A stretch of 5,175 nt of DNA from contig QIDY01000110.1 in NCBI GenBank assembly GCA_003228495.1, positions 1 through 5,175 on the forward strand. The letters run 5' to 3'. The notes beneath the pieces were generated by a model. It was not told where the DNA came from. It saw only the letters and a list, made by a program, of their open reading frames with translations, and made no database searches. This DNA is from Nitrospirota bacterium. GTDB taxonomy: Bacteria > Nitrospirota > Nitrospiria > Nitrospirales > UBA8639. The position numbers and the translations under genes are program-made. This document shows, in pieces, positions 1 through 5,175 of this stretch. Numbering within the stretch: position 1 is the stretch's first letter; the number at the start of each line of letters is the position of its first letter.

Positions 1-1709
1 GAGAGAATCAGCCGTTCGTCATCATTATCAGGGGCCTCGACATCTGAAACGCTTTCGTTCGGTGGTTCCAGCGTCAGATCGGCGAGAAATTCATTGAGAT
101 CCGGATATCGTTCGGCCATGACCGATAAATGTTCCAGATCGCGTATCCGTTTGGGATAATCATCGTATTGATCTTTGAGCAAGGGCAAATAGTATTCAAG
201 CATTTCTCCAAGAAGCACGGTCGGGCTAAGGGGTTCCTCGGTCAATCGCTCGAGTGTGGCTGCTAAATGGTGCAAGCCGGCGGAGGAACGGCCTGAACTC
301 TGTTTAAGCACGTGAAAGCTCCCGTGGGTTTGCCAAAGCATTGCGATAAGATCTTTGGCCTTTTTAGGGCCGACGCCTTCGAGTAAGAGGAGCAGACGGT
401 TCCAACTTACGGTGTCCAACGGATTGTGAATCACCCGCAAGTGCGCGAGCAGATCTTTGACGTGGGCCGTTTCGATAAACTTAAACCCGCCCCGTTTAAT
501 GAACGGCAAATTCCGGCGTGTGAGTTCTAATTCCAAGTCGAACGCATGAAAACTGGATCGGAACAGCACGGCGATTTCATCTAAGGCGATGCCCTCTTCT
601 CGTAGTTCTAAGATTTTTTGCGCAATGAACCGAGACTGGGCATTTTCGCCCATGGCCTGAACGAGACCGGGCAATGGACCTTCCTCTTTTCTCGTAAACA
701 GCGTTTTACTGTATTTTTCAGGGGCGGCGGCAATGAGTTCGTTGGCGAGTTGGAGGATGGGCTGTGTGCTGCGGTAGTTTTCTTCCAACTTGTAGAGGAT
801 GGTGCCGGGAAACAAATCGGGAAAGTCCATGATGTTGCGAAAGGTTGCGCCGCGAAAGGCATAGATGGATTGCGAATCATCACCCACCACCATGACGTTA
901 TGATGCGTCGCGGCTAAGTTGCGCACGAGGGAGGCTTGCAGGCGGTTCGTGTCCTGGTACTCATCGACGAGAATATACTTGAAACTTTGGCTAATCGTTT
1001 CTCTGGCGTGCTCATCGACGACGAGGAGCTCTAATAACTTGACGAGCAGGTCATCGTAATCCACTAACTGCCGTTGCCGCTTGGCGGACTCATAGGCCGT
1101 TTGTAATTTAGTGAGTTCGGTCAAAAAATTCCCGAAATGACTGTATTCGTTGAGAACGATGTCTTCCAGACTTTCCAAGGTATTCGCTGTTTTGCCGAAC
1201 ATTTCTGCGATGGTATGTTTTCGAGGAAAGCGTTTGCCCATGTCGTTCAGCCCGAGTTGACCGCGCAAAAGATTCAATAAATCCTCGGAATCGCCTCGAT
1301 CTAAAATGGTAAACCCCGATTCCAAGCCGACCGGTTGGCCATACCGGCGCAAAAGGAGATTGGCCGTGGAGTGAAATGTCCCTCCACTGACCTGTTGGCT
1401 ACGGAGCCCAATGAGGACGCCCACACGCTCTAACATTTCCTGTGCGGCTTTTCGGGTAAAGGTCAGCAGGAGAATGGAGCTGGGAGGAATGCCCAGGTCA
1501 ATGAGTCGAGCAACCCGATAGACCAAGGTTCGTGTTTTTCCACTACCGGCTCCGGCAATAACCAGGGCCGGCCCCTCGACCGCTTCGACCGCAGCGAGTT
1601 GTTGGGCATTCAATTCCTCCGCATAATTGCGGGAAAGCGGAGGTGGAGTGGATCCTTCAAGTGGGCGCTTGAGAACATAGGTTTTGGGGCTTGCAGATGT
1701 CGAATCCAT
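1..1709 (-). CDS. UvrD/PcrA/Rep-type superfamily 1A ATP-dependent DNA helicase (C-terminus beyond window)
   Basis: This is a 3'-5' DNA helicase of the UvrD/PcrA/Rep group, which unwinds DNA in repair and replication-fork rescue in the cytoplasm. From the ATG at 1709 I read 569 codons without a stop. Visible motifs, in order: Q-motif LNAQQ (33-37), Walker A AGAGSGKT (52-59, Lys58), motif Ia TFTRKAAQEM (83-92), motif Ib GTFHS (110-114), Walker B VDEYQDTN (248-255, Asp249/Glu250), motif III GDDSQSIYAFRGA (276-288), motif IV LEENYRST (308-315), the 2A segment AVLFRSS (380-386), the GGFKFIETAHVKD region (407-419), and a helix-hairpin-helix-like EGVGPKKA (444-451) in the 2B region. Motifs V and VI lie beyond the left edge; the last residues, ERLIL, are what normally precedes motif V. 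Relatives are typically about 670-760 residues, so roughly 100-190 are missing. About 32 residues precede the Q-motif, and the chosen ATG has no clear Shine-Dalgarno. The frame stays open upstream to at least 1799, but I see no better start codon there. The family call is secure; which paralogue (UvrD, PcrA or Rep) is not. Confidence 0.95.
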   Translation of the reverse strand, partial: MDSTSASPKTYVLKRPLEGSTPPPLSRNYAEELNAQQLAAVEAVEGPALVIAGAGSGKTRTLVYRVARLIDLGIPPSSILLLTFTRKAAQEMLERVGVLIGLRSQQVSGGTFHSTANLLLRRYGQPVGLESGFTILDRGDSEDLLNLLRGQLGLNDMGKRFPRKHTIAEMFGKTANTLESLEDIVLNEYSHFGNFLTELTKLQTAYESAKRQRQLVDYDDLLVKLLELLVVDEHARETISQSFKYILVDEYQDTNRLQASLVRNLAATHHNVMVVGDDSQSIYAFRGATFRNIMDFPDLFPGTILYKLEENYRSTQPILQLANELIAAAPEKYSKTLFTRKEEGPLPGLVQAMGENAQSRFIAQKILELREEGIALDEIAVLFRSSFHAFDLELELTRRNLPFIKRGGFKFIETAHVKDLLAHLRVIHNPLDTVSWNRLLLLLEGVGPKKAKDLIAMLWQTHGSFHVLKQSSGRSSAGLHHLAATLERLTEEPLSPTVLLGEMLEYYLPLLKDQYDDYPKRIRDLEHLSVMAERYPDLNEFLADLTLEPPNESVSDVEAPDNDDERLIL

Positions 1710-1763
1710 GAATCTATAGAGATAACACCGTAGGCGGTTCGTGCATATGATAGGGGTTGGCCG

Positions 1764-1792
1764 TGTATAGCATAGGCTGTAGTGGGTTGCAA
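1764..1792 (-). promoter_or_regulatory. Candidate sigma70-type promoter for the helicase gene
   Basis: On the minus strand, TTGCAA (1792-1787, 4/6 to the -35 consensus) is followed after 17 bases by TATACA (1769-1764, 4/6 to the -10 consensus). TG sits one base before the -10 hexamer, giving an extended -10. Transcription would begin near 1757 and leave a leader of about 48 bases before the ATG at 1709. The hexamers are weak individually, so this is a plausible match and not a firm call. Confidence 0.35.
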
Positions 1793-1809
1793 CGCAGGAA
1801 AATTGTTCT

Positions 1810-1839
1810 TGGACAGGTCTCCAAATCCTCAGTTATAAT
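1810..1839 (+). promoter_or_regulatory. Candidate sigma70-type promoter for the 300-residue hypothetical gene
   Basis: A perfect -10 hexamer TATAAT lies at 1834-1839. Upstream, TGGACA (1810-1815, 5/6 to TTGACA) is 18 bases away. Predicted initiation near 1846 leaves a leader of about 22 bases, with the ribosome binding site at 1855-1860 inside it. This placement argues for translation from 1868 and against the TTG codon at 1757, which would lie upstream of the transcript. Confidence 0.55.
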
Positions 1840-1854
1840 TCGCTACTATTCACC

Positions 1855-1860
1855 AAAGGA
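1855..1860 (+). promoter_or_regulatory. Ribosome binding site that decides the start of the hypothetical gene
   Basis: AAAGGA lies 7 bases before the ATG at 1868. A second ATG at 1864 is in another frame and only 3 bases from the site, so it is badly spaced. The in-frame TTG at 1757 would extend the protein by 37 residues, but that stretch overlaps the promoter. Confidence 0.7.
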
Positions 1861-1867
1861 ATCATGT

Positions 1868-2770
1868 ATGGCAAATAATCCAGCAGAAAATTATTCCGGT
1901 ATTTTAAAAGATTTGACTCATACGATGATGAGCGTGGCTCGTGAATCGGTGACTCTGATTAAACGGTCCGATCAACAACAGGCCCTGAAGCTTCAGCGCA
2001 AGCAGGAATGGGATATTTACTTAGAATTTCTCCGAATGCTGTTTAACCTTGTGGACCGCCTCTCGGCCTTTTATATTCCTATCCAGGCTCAACGAGATTT
2101 TATGAATAACCTGGAAGATGCTGTCGCGCATGAATTGAAAACCGTTTTGGCTCCCTCCCTGAGTTCAAGTGAAATTGATGATATGGAAGTGACGCTGTCA
2201 GTGGGGCAAACGGTTTCCGAGAGCCGAGAAGTGTATGAGCGGTTTAAATTTGTCGTGACCGATCAAACCAAAGAACGCGATCAATACTTTCAATTTTTTT
2301 CAGAGCGTGTAGCTTCCAAAGCCGGGGCCTCTGGCAAGAAGGAAATTACCGCGGCGGCTTTTTTGTGTGGGTCCGCTGTCGTTCCGGCCCTCAAAAACCT
2401 CTTTGAGGATGCGACAAAATCCAAAGACAAATCCCCCTCCACTCCAACGCCAATTGTAGATAATACACCTGAAGCCAAAGACGGTTCCTCTACAACCGGA
2501 GAAGGATTTACTACCCCACTCGCTGCTCCGGATGGGACGACTGGGGAAGGGTTAATTAAGCTTATCAGTGTTATGTCTCGTACCCAAGGCGAAGAAGAAG
2601 TTGAAACCTGGTGGGGCTTGCACCCACAATTTCGTCGCGATCTTCCACCGGACGAAGCCAAGGAATTGGCGAAGCACATGAACCGGGCCACGCGTATTGT
2701 GGGAGAGCGCTTTGCCATTGTCGTTTCGCTTGCTCAGGGTGGAGCCAGTCGGCCCGTTGGAAATGCCTGA
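1868..2770 (+). CDS. Uncharacterised 300-residue protein with helical ends and a Pro/Ser/Thr/Gly-rich linker
   Basis: I do not recognise this family and assign no function. The start at 1868 (MANNPAENYSG...) is chosen because of the AAAGGA site 7 bases upstream and the promoter at 1810-1839. No signal peptide or convincing membrane helix is visible, so a cytoplasmic location is inferred. Residues 10-95 look largely alpha-helical, with a Gln/Lys/Arg-rich stretch (36-46) and an aromatic-hydrophobic helix (48-70). Residues 117-150 form another charged, Phe/Tyr-rich probable helix. Residues 160-179 are an Ala-rich hydrophobic segment containing the only cysteine (Cys167); it is too short and interrupted for a clear membrane span. 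Residues 183-228 are a low-complexity linker with TTGEG at 209-213 and 224-228. Residues 242-290 form a C-terminal region with a WWGLHPQFRRDLPPDEA stretch and a likely terminal helix. The gene is divergent from the helicase, and 135 bases separate it from glgP. Codon usage looks like that of its neighbours, and it is very probably a real gene. Confidence 0.85.
   Translation: MANNPAENYSGILKDLTHTMMSVARESVTLIKRSDQQQALKLQRKQEWDIYLEFLRMLFNLVDRLSAFYIPIQAQRDFMNNLEDAVAHELKTVLAPSLSSSEIDDMEVTLSVGQTVSESREVYERFKFVVTDQTKERDQYFQFFSERVASKAGASGKKEITAAAFLCGSAVVPALKNLFEDATKSKDKSPSTPTPIVDNTPEAKDGSSTTGEGFTTPLAAPDGTTGEGLIKLISVMSRTQGEEEVETWWGLHPQFRRDLPPDEAKELAKHMNRATRIVGERFAIVVSLAQGGASRPVGNA
2492..2551 (+). repeat. 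Two-copy TTGEG peptide repeat in the linker of the hypothetical protein
   Basis: TTGEG is encoded at 2492-2506 and again at 2537-2551, 45 bases (15 residues) apart, within the Thr/Pro/Gly-rich linker. Each copy is followed by a hydrophobic residue (Phe214, Leu229). The two copies differ at several synonymous third positions, so this is an old or selected duplication and not a recent slippage product. Confidence 0.6.
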
Positions 2771-2809
2771 GGCCCTGTTGTCCAAGTTATTGTGTCACAG
2801 TCTCTTACC

Positions 2810-2837
2810 TTGACATCTTTCCACATTCACCTATGCT
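2810..2837 (+). promoter_or_regulatory. Candidate sigma70-type promoter for glgP
   Basis: A perfect -35 hexamer TTGACA (2810-2815) is followed after 16 bases by TATGCT (2832-2837, 4/6 to TATAAT). Initiation near 2844 would give a leader of about 60 bases before the glgP start. I see no terminator between the upstream gene and this site, so read-through from the upstream promoter could add to expression. Confidence 0.5.
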
Positions 2838-2893
2838 GGTTAGCGTGGTGGTCTTCCTGATGCTGCCATCTTACTATTCCTTATAAAATCCTT

Positions 2894-2897
2894 GGAG
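2894..2897 (+). promoter_or_regulatory. Ribosome binding site of glgP
   Basis: GGAG is placed 8 bases before the ATG at 2906. It supports this start, which also gives the expected N-terminus of the DUF3417-type domain. Confidence 0.75.
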
Positions 2898-2905
2898 TCA
2901 TCTTT

Positions 2906-5062
2906 ATGGATAACTTGTCCCGAACCTTACCGGCAGAATTTAGAAATCTATCGGAATTAGCCCGTAACCTTTGGTGGAGCTGGTCGCCTGAGGGACGATC
3001 CGTTTTTTCACACTTCGATCCGACCTTGTGGCGTTTGACCCATCATGATCCTATGCGACAGCTGCAAGAAATTGATCCAAGCCGATTGGAAATGCTCCGG
3101 CAGGATATGGTGTTTATTCGCAAGTATCAGGCTGCTATGAACGCCTTTCACGAGTATATGGCCGCGTCGGATCATTGGTTTGGCACCCAGTATCCCCATC
3201 TCAATGGCGGCACGATTGCGTACTTCTCCGCCGAATTTGGATTGCATCGTTCTGTACCTCTTTATAGCGGAGGATTGGGGATTCTCGCTGGGGATCATCT
3301 CAAAGAAGCCAGTGATCTTGGGATTCCGCTTGTCGCGGTCGGATTTATGTATAACCAGGCTTACTTCCGGCAAGTCATTGATGCCGAGGGGTGGCAGGAA
3401 GCGGTGTATGATTCGGTTGATCAAATGGCAATGCCGATTGATTTGGCCAGGACACCTGCTGGAGAGTTGGCCAAAATCCAAGTCAGAATTGGAAGACGGT
3501 TGGTCACCTGTATCATTTGGCAGGTGCGGGTGGGTCGAGTGTCTTTGTATTTGCTGGATACCAACAGCCCGGAGAATGCACCGGAGGATCGTCATTTGAC
3601 TGCTCGGCTCTATGGTGGAGATCACCAAACCCGGCTTTGTCAGGAATTGTTACTGGGAATCGGAGGGGTCCGGGCGTTGCGGGCAGTGGGGTATCATCCG
3701 CATGTTTGGCATGCCAATGAGGGCCATCCAGCGTTTCTCTTGGTGGAACGGATCGGGGAATTGGTCAAACAAGGGATGGCGTTAGACGAAGCGGCTAACC
3801 AGGTTCGTTTGAACACCGTCTTTACGACACATACCCCTGTTCCAGCCGGGCACGATGTATTTTCCGCGGATCTTATCCGCGAATATTGTCAATGGTGGTG
3901 GGAAGACCTGGGTTTAACCCAGGAAGATTTTATGGCTCTTGGCCGTCATCCCGAATTGTCACCGAACCAGTTCCATATGACGACATTAGCGATTCGTCTT
4001 GCGGCATTCGTGAATGGAGTGAGTCGTGAGCATGAGCATGTTTCGCGAAAAATGTTTCAAGTGCTATGGCCGGAACGGTCTGTCAATCAGGTGCCGATCC
4101 ACAGTGTTACCAATGGAGTCCATGTCCCGACGTGGATTGCCAAGGAAATGGATATGTTGTTTCGGAAATATTTGGAACTCGACTGGCGAGAGCGGTGTGA
4201 TGACCAAGAACTGTGGAAGCGTATTGAAGGAGTGCCGGATGAGGAATTATGGGAGACCAGACAGTTTCTGAAACGAAAGATGCTGATTTTTATCCGGCAA
4301 CGCGCTCGAATAGGTTGGATGGATGGGACGATGGACCCCATTCAAGTGTTGGCGAGTGGAGCCTTGCTTGAGCCGTATTCCTTGACCCTGGGTTTTGCCA
4401 GGCGATATGCCACGTATAAACGTGCCACTTTGCTGTTTTCGGATTTGGACCGGTTGAAAAAAATTCTGTTGAATCCCTGGAGACCTGTTCAAATTATTTT
4501 TGCCGGGAAGGCCCATCCTGCTGATCAGCCGGGACGTGAATTAATTCATCAGCTTTATCAATTTGCCAAAGCGCATGATTTGGGTGGCCATATTGCGTTT
4601 GTCGAGGATTACGACATGCATGTCGCGAAATTTCTGGTCCAGGGGGTAGACGTGTGGCTCAATAACCCCCGTCCGCCCTTGGAGGCCAGTGGGACGAGTG
4701 GACAGAAGGCGGCCTTGAATGGTGTGCCCAATCTGAGCGTTTTAGACGGATGGTGGAAAGAAGGGTATGATGGGTCCAACGGCTGGGCGGTGCCCCTGCC
4801 TGATGAACCTTTAGATGAGGGAAAACAGGATGCTTGGGATTCTGAAAATCTCTACACGCTTCTGGAAAAAGAGATTGTTCCCTTATACTATGAACGTGGT
4901 ATTGATGGAATTCCTCATGGGTGGTGTGCTACCGCAAAAAATGCCATTCGGACGGGGGCTCCCATATTCAGTGCCCGTCGAATGCTGAAGGAATATATGG
5001 GGCGGGCGTATGCGCCTTTGTTCCCGGATGCGGTGTCGTCTGTGGAAGAAAAACTCGCCTAA
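2906..5062 (+). CDS. glgP: Alpha-glucan (glycogen) phosphorylase, short GT35 type with DUF3417 N-terminal domain
   Basis: The enzyme removes glucose from the non-reducing ends of alpha-1,4-glucans with inorganic phosphate, giving glucose-1-phosphate. It uses pyridoxal phosphate and acts in the cytoplasm in glycogen or maltodextrin breakdown. Residues 1-95 match the DUF3417-type domain, including NLWWSWSP (21-28). The catalytic part shows YFSAEFG (106-112), SGGLGILAGDHLKEAS (from 121), HANEGHPAF (269-277), FTTHTPVPAGHD (306-317), HSVTNGVH (399-406), GFARRYATYKRA (496-507) and FAGKAHPAD (532-540). EASGTSGQKAALNG (593-606) contains Lys601, the expected pyridoxal phosphate lysine. The end, with ARRMLKEYMGRAY near 692-704, is the normal family C-terminus. 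The length of 718 is at the short end for this subgroup but nothing appears missing. GGAG 8 bases before the ATG supports the start. No other glycogen gene is in the window, and the upstream gene gives no pathway clue. Preference for glycogen, maltodextrin or another alpha-glucan cannot be read from sequence alone. Confidence 0.96.
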   Translation: MDNLSRTLPAEFRNLSELARNLWWSWSPEGRSVFSHFDPTLWRLTHHDPMRQLQEIDPSRLEMLRQDMVFIRKYQAAMNAFHEYMAASDHWFGTQYPHLNGGTIAYFSAEFGLHRSVPLYSGGLGILAGDHLKEASDLGIPLVAVGFMYNQAYFRQVIDAEGWQEAVYDSVDQMAMPIDLARTPAGELAKIQVRIGRRLVTCIIWQVRVGRVSLYLLDTNSPENAPEDRHLTARLYGGDHQTRLCQELLLGIGGVRALRAVGYHPHVWHANEGHPAFLLVERIGELVKQGMALDEAANQVRLNTVFTTHTPVPAGHDVFSADLIREYCQWWWEDLGLTQEDFMALGRHPELSPNQFHMTTLAIRLAAFVNGVSREHEHVSRKMFQVLWPERSVNQVPIHSVTNGVHVPTWIAKEMDMLFRKYLELDWRERCDDQELWKRIEGVPDEELWETRQFLKRKMLIFIRQRARIGWMDGTMDPIQVLASGALLEPYSLTLGFARRYATYKRATLLFSDLDRLKKILLNPWRPVQIIFAGKAHPADQPGRELIHQLYQFAKAHDLGGHIAFVEDYDMHVAKFLVQGVDVWLNNPRPPLEASGTSGQKAALNGVPNLSVLDGWWKEGYDGSNGWAVPLPDEPLDEGKQDAWDSENLYTLLEKEIVPLYYERGIDGIPHGWCATAKNAIRTGAPIFSARRMLKEYMGRAYAPLFPDAVSSVEEKLA

Positions 5063-5175
5063 AGATGTTCAAGATGAGTTGATGGCGTCTGTGGAGATTC
5101 TTCTCAGGCCTGAGAGGAAGTTGGTGAATTGCTCGATGGTTGTTCCTTCTCAAGGTGGGTGCTAACATGTTCCTA
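5063..5175. other. Non-coding tail downstream of glgP
   Basis: No convincing gene is seen here. It holds the hairpin at 5098-5119, a 27-codon open frame (5082-5165) without a good ribosome binding site, and an ATG at 5167 preceded by AAGGTGG (5152-5158). That ATG could be the start of the next gene, but only three codons lie inside the window. Confidence 0.5.
5098..5119. repeat. Palindromic hairpin downstream of glgP
   Basis: TCTCAGGCCTGAGA (5102-5115) is a perfect 14-bp palindrome. In RNA the stem extends outward to 5098/5119 through one U-G wobble and three more pairs, giving a 9-bp stem with a GGCC loop. It lies 36 bases after the glgP stop, a reasonable place for a transcript 3' end. However, no U-run follows on either strand, so it is not a typical intrinsic terminator. 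It may instead stabilise the 3' end of the mRNA, bind a dimeric protein, or be chance. Confidence 0.45.

Noticed and set aside
618..917. 99-codon open frame on the plus strand
   Set aside because: It lies antisense to the helicase motif III-IV region, has no ribosome binding site of note and no recognisable domain. It is a shadow of a strongly conserved gene.
1713..1720. 8-bp palindrome TCTATAGA just upstream of the helicase start
   Set aside because: Too short to separate from chance, and its flanks do not extend the symmetry.
2294..2300. Run of seven T in the hypothetical gene as a possible slippage or frameshift site
   Set aside because: The 300-residue frame reads through without a break, and no alternative frame after it gives a sensible product.
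2290..2718. 142-codon open frame on the minus strand
   Set aside because: Antisense to the hypothetical gene; its Ser/Pro-rich composition simply mirrors the low-complexity linker. The plus-strand gene has a better start signal and promoter.
2611..2886. 91-codon plus-strand frame ending in a hydrophobic stretch, bridging the hypothetical gene and the glgP leader
   Set aside because: It starts with GTG inside another gene without a ribosome binding site. The Cys-rich, low-quality composition and the overlap with the candidate glgP promoter make it a chance frame.
2882..2887. TATAAA close to the glgP start as a -10 element
   Set aside because: Transcription from it would begin at the ribosome binding site, and no -35 hexamer lies at a proper distance.
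3008..3628. 206-codon open frame on the minus strand
   Set aside because: Entirely antisense to conserved glgP motifs and with no recognisable domain.
4457..4463. Run of seven A in glgP as a possible slippage site
   Set aside because: The reading frame and the conserved motifs on both sides are continuous, so no shift is needed.
5082..5165. 27-codon open frame after glgP
   Set aside because: It has no convincing ribosome binding site or recognisable sequence, and it contains the palindrome, which explains part of its sequence better.

Overview
This 5.2 kb window is ordinary bacterial chromosome of moderate G+C. It carries Shine-Dalgarno sites, sigma70-type promoter hexamers and genes of standard bacterial families. 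I cannot name the organism from the sequence. A Nitrospirota-like or similar environmental Gram-negative is possible, but this is only a weak impression from the style of the phosphorylase.

Layout. (1) Positions 1-1709, minus strand, hold the N-terminal 569 codons of a UvrD/PcrA/Rep-type superfamily 1A DNA helicase. The gene runs off the left edge of the window just before helicase motif V would be expected. (2) Positions 1710-1867 are a short divergent intergenic region with a candidate promoter facing each way. (3) Positions 1868-2770, plus strand, encode a 300-residue protein that I do not recognise: a helical N-terminal half, a Pro/Ser/Thr/Gly-rich linker with a repeated TTGEG motif, and a short helical C-terminal part. 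(4) Positions 2771-2905 are an intergenic stretch with a candidate promoter and a good ribosome binding site. (5) Positions 2906-5062, plus strand, encode a complete 718-residue short-type alpha-glucan (glycogen) phosphorylase, GlgP, of family GT35, with an N-terminal DUF3417-type domain and every recognisable catalytic motif intact. (6) Positions 5063-5175 are a non-coding tail with a perfect 14-bp palindrome inside a longer hairpin.

The three genes do not form an obvious pathway. The helicase belongs to DNA repair or replication and the phosphorylase to storage-glucan breakdown. The middle protein has no assignable role, and its neighbours give no strong functional hint because glgP appears to have its own promoter. 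I found no mobile element, CRISPR array, tRNA, rRNA or riboswitch, and no sign of a novel multi-gene system. The most interesting item is the uncharacterised 300-residue protein.
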